Part shown: piece after piece, positions 45,241 through 57,532 of the stretch
Layout: every line of letters starts with the position of its first letter
Position numbering within the stretch: position 1 is the first letter of the stretch
From: Phoronis australis
Taxonomy: Eukaryota; Phoronida; Phoronidae
DNA: 64,000 bases
Reading direction: 5' to 3'
NCBI GenBank assembly: GCA_002633005.1
Contig: NMRA01000600.1
Span: 1-64,000, forward strand
Program-made: the position numbers and the translations under genes
The notes under the pieces: model-generated
What the model was told of the DNA's origin: nothing
Seen by the model: the letters and a program-made list of their open reading frames with translations, nothing else
Database searches by the model: none

Positions 45241-46890
45241 TCAGTGCGGTTCGGTAGCAGCCATTCATTAACAAAAACTTGGTTGAAGACGCTACTTTTT
45301 GTTCAACAGCTTAATACATACTCGGTCGTAGTCTCTAAACAATCTCCTATCTTGAAGCATGCAGCTACTGTATATAACAAAATACCGAGAGACTGAAAAA
45401 AACAAGTTAAAACACAAGCTATATTTTGAAACCGCAATGAGTGAAGTGAACATGTACGAATGAAATAAACGTTGACAGCTGGTAGAGGACGTACAAGCTG
45501 AGAACCTGAATTTTTCACACGGTTGGAAGCCAACAAGCCTATCGGGACACAGTCACCGTGCAGAACACACCTGTGAGCTGCTCATTCAGCACAGGTTTCG
45601 GTCAATAAGGGTTCCAAAATCTTTAACCGAAAATTTCCTGATACGCCGTAAAACGTAACAGTTTCATTAAATGTAACAACTTTTACAATTACGTCCGTTT
45701 TACTTTTCAAACTGCTAGCCCTCTCCTAAATGTAACAACCTATTCCATTTTATGTAATTGCTACACCTTACATCTGAGAAATTTACCATTGTTATATTTT
45801 ATGAAAGCAACGTCATATTTCATGAGATGTTATGGTATTGGCCACAAGAGGAAAACGGTTCACACAGTGCTAACGGTTTCTTCCTCAGTAAAATCATTGT
45901 GTTCTTCTAAGAATATAGGGACCCGTTCCACAAAACTTGTTTGGTGTTTTCTGTGTCCGTTACCAGCTATTCTAATGACCTGGTGACCGCATCTATAGCC
46001 GTCTTGTTGCCAGTTCTCGATAAATGCCTGCCTCTAGAGTTCAATTTAACGCAATTTTTGAACTTACACATGATCGTGGAACAAGCCCCAGATATTTGTA
46101 AAGGAATGTTTTCAACAAGAGACAAAAATGATAACACGGTTGGTATCCTCACGCTTAGATGTAAGTCGCAAGGAAAATATTACAGTCTGCACTCAGTAAG
46201 TTCTTCGTGCCAAACTACTGTACAAGTTGAGGGCTATAGTTATATCACAAACAATACCATGCTGGGCGATAGTTCAGAAATAATCAATTTTTGAAGATGA
46301 CAAAGGTATAAACAAGATTTTAAGTCTTAATCTCGTCGTTTCCAAAAAGTAAGACTACTCTGCATCCACAGCTGTCAAGACGTTTCTCACAATATCGTTA
46401 ACAGTGAACCTAAGAACCCCTTCAAAATCCTTTTTAAACAGCACTCACTGTGCTTATGGGACCACAAATGAGATGATTTTAAATTTACAGAACAGAACTG
46501 AAAAAAAAAATTGAATTTTTACTCAAAATTGCACTATAAATGGGTCAATTTTTTACTGCATGTAAAAATGAGTAAGTATCCAAATTTCGGGCAGCACCCC
46601 TTGTCCAAAAATACTCAAGTAGCCTTCCGTGAGCGTGTCAGATACCACCGTGGTTTCTGTTACTCACTTTGTTACATGACGTTGGTTTTGAAAACAACGT
46701 TACATTTCTCGCATGCACATTCGACGTAAAATGTAAAGATGACGTAATGTTACATTTTACGGCGTATAATAACCTTCAACTACTGTAAAGAGAGTTAAAA
46801 GTAAGGTTCACACTTTGTAATAAAAATAAATGCAGAATATGTCGCCTTAGGCAACACATCGAATTATTCTATATCTAAACAAACCAAAAG
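45241..46890. other. Intron-like sequence, no supported gene
   Basis: A plus-strand ORF of 118 codons at 45941-46294 has no motif I recognise and no good splice or promoter context. The remainder is unremarkable. Confidence 0.4.
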
Positions 46891-46899
46891 TTTTGATAT

Positions 46900-48110
46900 T
46901 GACTAGGTTCTGCTATATTGAATAAGTGTCATAAAGGCTATTAAAATGTAATGTATGTACCCCCAAGTGAAATTCAGTAACACAAATGGTGAATCCAAAT
47001 GAAATTATTGCCTTTTAAGTAACAACATGGTACTCGTCATCATCAAAAAATGAATGGCCATACAACATTATAATACCATGTGATGTAGAAACAAATATTA
47101 AAAATATCAGTTGGTACATGTAAGCGAGCATCTTTTGGTCATAGACAGTTTCTTTCCTTAAAATGTTAAGTTAAAAGAGTGTTTATTACAAATACATTAA
47201 TTTGAGTGAAATATTAGCATTTGTGTAGAGTACGTACTCCTATATTTTAACATGTGCCTACTTTCAAAGAATGCACGTGAGTTTTGGACTTTTATTTTCT
47301 CATTGAGAAAAATTGGTAAAAAATAACCCCCAATAGTTTCTTAGTATTTTGTTACAAACCTGACATGTGATTAAAATGTATTGTAAGTAGCCCTGGGTAG
47401 TATACGTACGCCGTTTTTAACAAATATCATGAAACAAAAATATTATACGGTAAGTAATCAGCAATTGTTTCTTCCCTTAAAAATGTTACATGTAGGTTAA
47501 AATGGTTTTTAATGCAAATACTTTGAGGGAAATATTAGCATTTGTGTAGTGTACGTACCCCTATATTTTAACATGTGTCTCGTTTCAAAGAATGGCAGAC
47601 AGATATGCACATGAATGCTGCACTATTTATTGGTTCTTGTTGAATAGATTTGATGCATGAACTAACTCTCAGTAGATTCTAAGTATTTCCATAAACCTAT
47701 CATATCATTGAAATGTAGTGTACGTACCCCTATGCAGTGCACGTACCTTCAACTTCTGTCCAACAAAATATTGCCCACAAGTATTTTTACCTACTGCTGT
47801 TCTCAGGAACAATAATGATATTTCCAAAATGTATTCAGTCTGAGAAAAAACAGTCGAAAATACCTAATTTGTGGGCAGTTGAATGTCACTCACAACTTAG
47901 CCACTAACATCCCAGAAGACACGTCATGTGACAACTGATGTTGCAGAGGCAGGTGCTCTATCTCTCAAGACAACTTGCAGCAAAGCAACAAGTAGTCGCA
48001 ACATGAAACTCGAGACCATTTCATACATTTGTAACTTAGTCAAAATTTGATGTTCATTGACTGCGTAATTACGTAATGTTCGTACCCCCAACCCTCCATC
48101 TCTCCCAAAA
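46900..48110. repeat. Degenerate tandem repeat with GTACGTACCCC motif
   Basis: The motif GTACGTACCCCTATATTTTA, or a variant, recurs at about 46955, 47228, 47398, 47550, 47720 and 48080. The surrounding block GAAATATTAGCATTTGTGTA through TTTCAAAGAATG is repeated at about 47150-47275 and 47465-47595 (period near 318 bp). No coding frame. It may be an old satellite or the interior of an unrecognised element. Confidence 0.6.
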
Positions 48111-49434
48111 AGTCATTGAAACTCATCTTAGAAAAGAATGAAATGATTACCCATAACTTTTATTACATACAAAACGTGCACAAATTGTCTCCAGGCAGTG
48201 GTGTGCTCAAAATTACACGTAAACCTTTATTTTGCAACTGTGAATTGGGAACTTAAGCCCATATTTCTGTCTGATTTCTTAGTCACTTTTCATGAAACAG
48301 ACCACAGATGTCGCTTTCCATCCTAATTTATATTTTATTTGCTCATGTCTCATGAATATAAAAACAAAATGTCAACACCGCTCATATGTACACCACTCAC
48401 TTCGTATAAACTGTTCCAGCATTTGTATTTTGAAGTAGTTTATTATTCTGCCAACAGATGGCAGTGTGATCTTTAAACATAATATTTTTACTGCAAGTGT
48501 GACTTATTTTATTCGTTTAATTTATATCCGCAGCAATAAATGCTTCTGTTAATAACTTTAAGACATTATTTTTGTCAATAATGGGCGCACTGTACAAGAA
48601 TTCAGCTTCTGAGAGGTAACTACATCAGTTGCCAATAGCCTGTTATTGCTAACTCTTAGCATTTTTAATGAAAAATTTTCCACGCTCCGTGTGGATTGAA
48701 ATTTGCAAGGGAATCACTATTTGGATGCACCTTGATGACTTTTATCTGATAGTTGTATGATTTGTGACTACAGCATTTTGCAGGCTATTGCCAAGTGTGG
48801 TCTATAGAATATACAAATCATTGTGTGTTTCTGAAATTTCTAAATTAATGACCGATCATCGTTGATTTTATCTACGAATTCATGGAGACGAATTCAAAAA
48901 TTAAATCATCCGAGGACAGAGAACACATACTGTACGTATTTTCAGTTTGTTTAATCTCAGTAAGAATACTGCATAACGCTATCCACTCGTGTTGCATTTT
49001 AATGGTTACGGTAACTTGCAACTTCAGCACTAACAACCGACAGTAGCCCACCGGGCGTCCCACACCTGCCAGAAACCAATGCTGCCCAGGTGCTAGCTGA
49101 TTTCTAGAACATTGATTTTCATTGAAATTTGGGAGTACGGGGGCCCACCCCAATGAAGAATTCAGTGTTGTGCCACCCATTTGTAACGCCTTTGCAACTA
49201 TTTAGGGTTACGTGTCCAGTTCCACAAACGCTCGTGACAATCACGCATCAAGTAAAATGGCTGCACACGGTTTGACGTAATGTAGTTCTGTGGCTCGTTA
49301 GGCGCCACTGATACGTCGACCCGCTGCGTGGCTTGATCCACTGACCGAATTCGCTGTCGGTCGTGGAGAACCGTTGCACAGCCACACGTAGGCCCTACCT
49401 TTCCCTGAAGTGTACTTCCACACAAGACACTTAC
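48111..49434. other. Intron-like sequence, no supported gene
   Basis: AT-rich. A minus-strand ORF of about 100 codons at 48872-49180 has no recognised motif and no fitting splice sites. Confidence 0.4.
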
Positions 49435-49485
49435 CAAATCGAGTTTTTTGTAGTGGCGTTGCGGAAACTACGGTCAGTAGCAAAA
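49435..49485 (-). CDS. Signal peptide exon 2
   Basis: A 51 bp exon: acceptor TTTGATTTCTTTGCAG, donor GATTTG|GTAAGTG, phase 1 at both ends. It encodes LLLTVVSATPLQKTRF: a hydrophobic core, an A-x-A-like VSA before a probable signal peptidase site and the start of the mature chain. The start codon must come from another exon; the candidate at 57542 supplies MIL plus the first base of the split Leu codon. Confidence 0.65.
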
Positions 49486-49589
49486 CTGCAAAGAAATCAA
49501 AGAAGACGTTAATTCCTTCCCTTTAGTGGGATGAAACGTGGCCCAAATCAGTTTTAACTATTTTTTTCAAAAACCTCCTTAACAATCCT

Positions 49590-49680
49590 TCGCTCCTGGA
49601 GGAGACAGCGTGGCCTAGTGCGATAGGTGCCCGTTTTCTTTACTCGAGGTCACAGATAGTTTTCTGAATTTCATTTCATT
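49590..49680 (+). mobile_element. tRNA-derived SINE fragment
   Basis: GGAGACAGCGTGGCCTAGTG, then GTGCCCGTTTTCTTTACTC and GAGGTCACAG match the SINE at 12765-12850 in order and spacing. The B box has decayed (GGTCACAGATAG). Confidence 0.55.
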
Positions 49681-49689
49681 ATTTTGGGT

Positions 49690-51230
49690 AATCAAGTGGT
49701 AACTCCATCAAAACTGCAAGGTCTAGACTTCTGTTTGGACAAGGTTTCAGTTTTCACAAAAATTCTTAAATTGTCTGGATGGGGGAGGGTCTCAAATCAA
49801 TTCAACTTCTCTAAATTTGCCCTTGCCACTACATGTACCTCCCCCATTCTCCGGATGTCGACAATTTTGTGCCCAACACCCTGTTCCCCCGCCCCACGTC
49901 CACCGTACGTGGGTTCCAAACCCCGGGCATGCCTGCACCCATCTGAAAAAACATGTTTCGACATAATTCCACGGAAAGAGCGAATAAAGCCTTAGGGCCA
50001 GCGCAAACGGACCGTTTGGACGCTGTTCTGTCTTTCTAGGGCCGACCTCATACATGTATGTGCGAGCCGTGATAGCTCATTTCAACTTTAGTTGTGAAAA
50101 TACGAATGGGGTGAACTACGATAGTTACTGAACGGCTAAGTTTTGTTTCACTTGAGGTAGCCTTGTGATCACGTGCCTATTCGTCTGCGAGGGTAATACC
50201 CAAGTTTTCTCTTGAGGCCAAAAGAGCTGCCTTGAGTTACGCAAATTATGTTTGGATCACTGCGTTGTGCATAATCCATTTACGCAAACTAAACATCGGC
50301 GTTTATGCCAAATTTCTCCACAAAGCGGTTTACTATACATTTGCAGCAAATGGCATTGCGCAAATTCCATGTTTTTAACTCAAATTAATGCAAATTCTGT
50401 CATAGTTGAACTTTTTCATTCGGAAGTTGCCGAAACGTATTTCTGTGAGACGAATGCAAAATTGCCAACTTTGTAGCGGCTGTGATAGCACAAATTAAAT
50501 ATTTGAAATTTAACAGTGGAGAGACAAAACCAAATTGGTCATCTGAGTGTCATGTGAACTGTCTCCTGTTTAGCGATCAGGCCCAATTTTGAAGTGCTGA
50601 TGCTAGCCAAGGGTGATCGTTCCCGACCGTGGTGATCAAAACTTGGATCAGTTGTCTCACGACAAAGCTCGGTACTAATTCATTTCGTTGTAGGCAAGTT
50701 CGTAGAAAATTCATCTTATTAGGGTCCTACCTTGAGAGCATGGCATAACGTTTTGAGAGGGTGAAATGGTACCTTTCCTGAGCCCCGTACACGTGCACAC
50801 TACATTTAGGGCCGTTTCAAAATCTGGGTTTAAAGCATTGGCATAAAAACGAAGTCACACTTTACAATTTCGCTCAGTTCAATGGGGTAGGTTGTGTACA
50901 AACCTATTACCTAAGACCCAGCAGTGGTGTTCTTCAATGGAACAATTTTAAAGTGTACAGAGAGTGTCTGGCACATCTATACGACTAGCTTAATTCTTGG
51001 TGTATTTATATTTGGTGTTACAATTTTATTTATTCCACTATAAGAGGTCCCATAATAAAAAATCCAAGAATTGAACTAAAGGACTCCTTTACTTCTTTAT
51101 TGAGGAAGTCAAATTTTTGCATGCGCAGTAATGCCTAGGATTTTCTGGAAAGCAGATGTTTACACAGCAAAGCCTTGTTTTGACAAATTTAAAAATCACT
51201 TTAAAGCCCAGGGTAATGCAATAACATTAA
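49690..51230. other. No supported gene
   Basis: GC-richer stretch at 49780-49960 with C-rich runs, otherwise plain sequence. Reading frames there have no recognisable motif. Confidence 0.4.
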
Positions 51231-51235
51231 CTTAA

Positions 51236-51392
51236 CGCGGTCGTGGTTTCATGGGCGGATGAAACCATGCCCTTTAGAGACACCCAAGCACCACCGGTTC
51301 CATGGGCAGATGAAACCACGATCCTTTACAGACCCTGTGGTTTCATGAGCACACGAAGCCACGACAGTTTACAGACCCTCCCACGAGAATGT
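51236..51392. repeat. Three imperfect hairpin repeats
   Basis: TGGTTTCATGGGCGGATGAA and its continuation ACCA form an inverted repeat (TGGTTTCAT / ATGAAACCA). It recurs as GGTTCCATGGGCAGATGAAA and GGTTTCATGAGCACACGAAG about 50-55 bp apart. Each is followed by a CTTTAGAGACACCC or TTTACAGACCCT spacer. Confidence 0.7.
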
Positions 51393-52078
51393 CAACCGTG
51401 TTTTAATATGGATATGTAGGCGTATCTTTGGCAAATATGGGATGATTTTGACCAAAAACATACGGTTGTGGTCGACATTGATTATCAAAATTAAATGAGA
51501 AAAATGCCACAGTTGAAATAGCAGAATTCTCAGGCAAATTCCACTCACAGACAGCCAGACGTCTTATCAGTGTGGTATAACAAGCTTTTGCACATTTTTA
51601 AGCGGCCGTCCGTAGAAACCCATCCCAACATACGGACGCTGGACTTCAGAGACTGAGCGGAATGAAAACAACGCTGAGAGTTTAAAATTCAGTCCATGGA
51701 TCAGAAATCTGCACACGGGCCCACCGTTTGGTGACATGACTTCTGTAAATGTCAGATATCAAATACTGCATGCACGGGAATTGGAAAACAAATTAATCGC
51801 TTTTGAGAAAGAATTTTTAGCGTAATATTCACCCGGAAACTAAAAAAAACACCAAGGAGTGCAAAAACAAGTAAAACTCCAAAGCCATTGAGCAATGCGT
51901 TTAATTTGATTTAGAGACTGTTTCCTTTCTGATCTCTTGTTTGTGAAGTTTAATCTCGCAGCAATCTTGTTCCTAAGTCAACAAGTGAATTGTGTGGCCA
52001 TTTCAGAACTGCCTGTAGAGCTGTCCAGATATCGTTAATCTGTGAGAGATCCTTCAGATCAACAAAAATCGTCTAATA

Positions 52079-52088
52079 TGTGTGTGTG

Positions 52089-52130
<42 letters not shown>

Positions 52131-52140
52131 TCTGTGTGTG
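52079..52140. repeat. TG dinucleotide microsatellite
   Basis: TGTGTGTGTGTGTG run with a few T insertions. A reading frame of about 63 codons over it is a by-product. Confidence 0.95.
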
Positions 52141-52849
52141 TTAAATATATTAAGGGTCGGATGTTATCAAAGATATTTTCCCGACTTCACCGGGTAACCG
52201 TGCTTAATAGTCCACTGAAGCATTATAACTTCTCCAAAGATAAGATTCTAATTATTAAAAGTTATCAATGAGTCAGTCGTAAGTACATAAACATGTAAAT
52301 TCGAAACCAAAAATCTCGTGTTCGTTAAAACAACATAGTACATGTATAATAAGTAATTCCCGAAGGCATGCTTGCAGATTCTTGACAGGAATTCAGGGTG
52401 TGCCAAGAAATTAAAATTCGAATTTATTGATGTTAGTTTGTATTTTGATTCGTTCCATAGGGAGCTATGGTAGGTTATGCGAAAACTTCAACTTCAAAAC
52501 ATAAATGCCAATGTATCTAAAAGTGAGTAGCTTAATCCGTTAGACGAGTACTTTAACGCGTTCATAACAAATTACCCAAGACAGTTTGTTTATTGAACAT
52601 GTACGGTTTGTTACAAGCAACTTCTACTCAACGTTTGCTAAAAAGTAATATTCTTTTTATAGGAAAAAGTAATGACTTGTTATCATCACAACTTTGGGAA
52701 ATTTCCCTTTTCTGTAATTCCCAAATAGTGGTCTCCGTGTCCTTCAGTGTTCTATACTTCAGATGGCGGTCGACTATCGCCTCATCTTTGTCGGTGAATG
52801 ATGTAAGATGTCGTCAACTGGATTGTTTTTCACTGATAAAACATTTTAG

Positions 52850-52970
52850 AGGGCGAAGTGAGTGCTGGTTGAATCGCAGATTTTGCGAGCATTCTAGCCG
52901 CTCATCACCAAATTGGACATGATTCGTGGCGAGCTGACGAGCAGAACTACGTGGTGTGAAGTTTCGATTG
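52850..52970. repeat. Repeat shared with 57150-57275
   Basis: GTGAGTGCTGGTTGAATCGC, AGATTTTGC and GACGAGCAGAACTACGTGG recur in the same order at 57150-57275 (GTGAGTGTCGGTTGACTCCC, GACGAGCAGAACTACCTTGG). The copy here lies directly before the LINE with restriction-like endonuclease; the other is 260-390 bp upstream of the proposed start exon. Confidence 0.75.
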
Positions 52971-52989
52971 ATACATACAACGAGGAAAG

Positions 52990-54925
52990 AAGGATAAGAA
53001 GAACTTGTCTATGGTGTGGCTCGACATGGCAAATGCGTATTGTTCTGTACCACATGTATTACTTTATCGTGCCATGGATATCTACCGCATTCCCGAGAAA
53101 GTCAAGAATATAGTGAAGTCTTACTACAGCCCCTGTGTGATGCGTTTCACAGTCAGCAACTTCACTACCAAGTGGCAACACCTAGAGAAAGGAATTATGA
53201 CGGGAGGCACAGTTTCAGTCATCCTTTTTATTATGGCAAAGAACGTCTTGTTGAAGAGAGGCCAGTCTGAGCGGAGAGGTCCCAAGCTAGATGAAGTCAG
53301 ACAGCCATCTTGCAGAGCTTTTGTTGATGTCATTACGAAAGTGACAGAGTCACCAGTGGGAGCCAGGACAATTCTCCGTCGCCTAGAAGAGCTCACTAAA
53401 TGGGCACGTATGTCATTGAAGGCAGAGAAGACTAGATCATCAGGAAAGGAGTGTTGATCAAGTGACAGTCGTTTTCTATAGCTGGTTGCAGAATTCCAAC
53501 AATCAGTGAGCAGCCAGTCAAGTGCTTGGGCAAGTACTACGACAGCAGCCTACGATACACATCCCGAGTTAATGACGTTAAAGCCCAGCTCAAGGTATGG
53601 CTTGAGAACGAAGATTGACAAAGATGGCATACCCGGAAGGTTCAAGCTTTGGTGCTATCAGTTCATCTTGCTTCCAAAACTTTTGTGGCCACTGCTTATC
53701 TACGACGTCACGTCATCCTCAGCTGAAGAAATGGAAAGGGTAGCAATCCGATTCATTCGAAGGTGCCTTGAACTACCCGCGTCATTCATCAACGTCGGAC
53801 TATACTACAAGTCGCCAAAACTTGTCCTGCCAGTCTCATCTGTGGTAGAAGAATACAAAGTTACCAACGTCCGAGCCAGCATCACTCTGCGGAATACATC
53901 TGACCAGGCTCTCAAGGGATGCAGTATCCAATCACGCACCGGAAGGAAATTGTCCACCACCTTGGCGATCAGTGAAGCAGAGAGTCGGCTGAGGCACAGG
54001 CAGTTAGTAGGAACAGCTTGCCAGGATAGGCAAGGGCTGGGTTACAAGACCGGTAAGCCAGCAAGGGAAAGATCTGAAGACCAGGTAGAGACAAAATAAT
54101 CTGGGAGGTTAGATCATCAGAGAACCAAGAAAGGTACGCCCGAGCAGTCCAGATGGGCCAACAGGGAGCATGGACCAAGTGGGACAAAGTCTTACAAAGG
54201 GAAGTCAAGTGGGCTGATTTGTGGAAGATGTCTCTTCTGAAAGCCAAAGTCCTCATTAGATCTGTTTACGACGAACTGCCTACTCCCAGCAACCTTGCTG
54301 ACAACCAGCAATGTATTCAGTGTGCACGCAGATGTACGTTAGAGCACATTCTATCCTCTTGCAGTGCGTCCTTGGCGTCAGGAAGGTACACTTACCGACA
54401 CAACCAGGTACTGAACGTTTTTGAATGGGTGTTGGTCGACGAGGTCAAGAGGAAACCGAAGCCGAGAAGCCATCGCATCGAATTCATAAATTTCATAAGA
54501 AGTGGTGATGAGGCGAGTGAAAGCGCAGAAAGGCATCCTGCACACAGCCAACGACTGGAGAGTGTGGGCAGACCTTGCCGGTCACCAGTCATTCTTTCCT
54601 CAACACATTGTCCAGACGACCCAGCGCCCTGACTTGGTTATTTACTCGGACAGTTCCCACCAGGTCATCTTGATTGAGCTCACAATCCCGTGGGAGAATA
54701 GGGTGGAACAGGCACACGAGCGAAAGAACTTGAAGTATGCAGACCTCAGGAATGTTAACGGCTGGAGATAGAGTTTTCCTGTGGAGGTCAGCTGCCGGGG
54801 TTTTCCGGCCAGTGCGGCCATTACCATGGCGAGGTGCCTTGGGGTCTCCGTGTCGGGAAAGAGGGCTCTGTTACGCGACGTAGCCACTGAAGCTGAACAG
54901 GCATCTTGTTGGATTTGAATGAAAT
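52990..54925 (+). mobile_element. LINE with restriction-like endonuclease, 5'-truncated
   Basis: Several plus-strand frames give one decayed element. RT: VWLDMANAYCSVPHVLLYRA and HLEKGIMTGGTVSVILF; the palm box reads AFVDVITKVT where F-x-D-D is expected. Thumb and linker: GRFKLWCYQFILLPKLLWPL and EYKVTNVRASITLR. A Cys-His knuckle follows (CIQCARRCTLEHILSSC). C terminus: TTQRPDLVIYSDSSHQVILI, then ELTIPWENRVEQAHERKNLK, the R-P-D...E-L-T form of a restriction-like endonuclease as in R2/NeSL/Hero-type LINEs. The exact clade is uncertain. Frameshifts and a lost catalytic Asp make it inactive. Confidence 0.75.
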
Positions 54926-54929
54926 ACCA

Positions 54930-57140
54930 ACAGCAACAACACCAACAACCGTCAGACAGAACCTGATCAACTGTTGCGCCGCCTACTAGAGACGGTCTTG
55001 GTTTAGGGAAGAAACCATTAAGGACAGTAGGAGATCAACTGAAGATGGCGGTTGAGCACAGTACCATCAAGTGTTTAAAGTAAGTTCATGTATTTTGATG
55101 ATATTTTTCATACAATAGCTATCGGCCTTGGGGACTATTTTGCGCAGCGTTTGTACATGTAAACGCAGTCTAAGCCAAAAACGATAACTAGTCGTAAGCT
55201 CCGTCGTAGGAACTGCTTACATTAGGCCGCGCTGAGGAGACAAATTTCTCGATGACTCTTAAACCATACAAGAAACATAGAGGTTGCACAATACAACGTT
55301 GCCGAACATTGTCTCCCAAATTTAACTGTCCCAAATCCAAGTAAAATCTGTGTGAACATCCCTTAAAATGGTATTCCATAACCATCCGAAATCTTGTCTT
55401 CCCCTGGTCTCATTAAACTGTCCTTTTGAGTGGTAAATTGGCGACTGAATTTGCAAAATAATCAGGCAAAATAGTCGCATCATTGGCTTCAATCCTGACA
55501 GATAAAATTAGGAATCGTGTAAAAACCAATCTCCGTATACATGTACCCCGTATTGCACAAATCGGACATTATGGTCCTTGGTGGGTGGTCTTTTGCCACA
55601 GTTGCTGTGTGATTTACTAAAAGTGTAGGTCAGCGGGCTTTGAGAGGAGTTTTGAAATAATCAAGGGTAACAGAGCATTATTCCGTTTCAGAGAACTGAA
55701 GGAAAATGCTGCTTATATTATTCTGTCAATACACCGAAACCAAGTATATCCTTTTATAATTGCAGATTTTATTGAATTACGCTTTATGCGGTACTCCTAT
55801 CCAAGGTAAACTATAATGAAGTTTGATCAACCCTACGTCAAAGTCAAGAAATTTTTTCCCCAATCTATATGATTGAGCTTACCAAAATTGACCTTCCATT
55901 TAGGTCTAATTTACTCCTCCTTATACATTATATGTAGCACATTTTATCACTTAACCTAGACTTTAAGTCCGAGAATTGAAGTATCTTGCAGTTGATCGTT
56001 ATGTGCTACTCTATGGTTGAAGCACAACGAACGCTCGACGGCATTTGGCGGTAATCCAGGTGTATGACCGCACGTGTAGCAAAGATATTATTGCTACACG
56101 TTTACGGTATGTTTGCGTTTAGTCTCAGGAAATCACCTATTGGCCTCAGCCGGATTTCGCCATAGTCCTCTGTTAATAGCCTGTAACCCGTAATTCTTTG
56201 GGTACGAGCAATTTTTATTTTAGAGTATCAGAGTTTAAATACATTACGAATGTATTTGGCAAACTAAATTATGTGGAGAACAGTGAAATAAAATTTGCGG
56301 TCGCGCAAATCACAGTTTCGGAATTGCTTCGGGAGCATCCGTAAAAAATATAGATGTTTCCTAAAGCCGTCTGCCATGAAAATCACAAAAAACCTCCTTG
56401 ACTTCGAGATTTTGGTGTTTTTGTCGTCAAATCGCTAGTCGAAGGCAATTTGGTATGATCAGGTGAAAGAACGTATTCAAAAATTGGTTCGATGCTGATT
56501 TTGTAGAGTTCCATGTACATTTGAGAAAAATATTCTGTGCATACCGATTTTTAGTGTCCAAACTTTATGTTTAATTGCAGGGAATGTAGCCTTGGTACAA
56601 AGCTGTATATAAATGTACAGCTTTGCACCGATGCGGGTAAAAAAAGTTGTAAGATAAAATCCGACACAAAAGTAGCGTCATTAAAAACTAGTCTTCCTTG
56701 AGTAATTTAAATTATTTAACAGTGTTGGCAAAAATGGCGTTCTACCGTTATTCTGCTGCTAAAGTTGTGGAGCGATCTTTAGCGACCGCTTTTTGTGCCA
56801 TGAAATTTTGCGTCACCTATTGGCCAGTTTCTTTTTTCGCCGATTCTTCAATCAACTGTTGTTCTTTCACGAGGTTGCGTACACGTCACAACAAATTATC
56901 AGAACTGGTGTCACCTCATTAAACGATTTTAGAATTTGGGTACCGAAAAATCGAATTTCAGAAGAAATTTTGTTGCTTCCAAGCTATCATTATCTCGCGA
57001 GAGATGTCGCACAGATTTAGGAAATGGCGCGTGCGCGTGACACGAGCGTACTGTTTTCAAAACGACGAAATACTTTCATTGTTAGAAAAGGCAGAGAGTT
57101 ACGCAAGAAAATGAAGTTTATTGCATTGTTTTCACTTAAA
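54930..57140. other. No supported gene
   Basis: It includes the LINE 3' tail (CAACAGCAACAACACCAACA) and then plain AT-rich sequence. Weak plus-strand ORFs at 56698-57020 have no recognisable motif. In the proposed model this is intron 1. Confidence 0.4.
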
Positions 57141-57532
57141 CGGCTGTAACGGGCAAGGTGAGTGTCGGTTGACTCCCAGATTTTGCATGCACACCGTCCG
57201 GTCTTCAGCTTTACATGTTGATACAAGTTTCATGGCGGGGTGACGAGCAGAACTACCTTGGCTGTGTGCAATTTCGCTGTCCACGGAATAAATACACGCA
57301 GTGGGACCTAGCTGTATTTTGACGACAGTCTTCATACAGCTAGCTGGCTGGCTACAGGGACTGATGTCATTGGCGATGGAGGAACAGATAAACGCAAGTA
57401 TACTCGGCGTAAGAACGCCGTAAGATTATAATATTTTAAGTAAAATAGACCCCATGACCATATTAAATCAACCATGAATCCAAACAGGGCTTAAGTAGAA
57501 TTTAGCATGCAAAAGAAAGAAGAGTTACTTAC

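Noticed and set aside
45941-46294. 118-codon plus-strand ORF
   Set aside because: No motif, unfavourable composition and no splice or promoter context.
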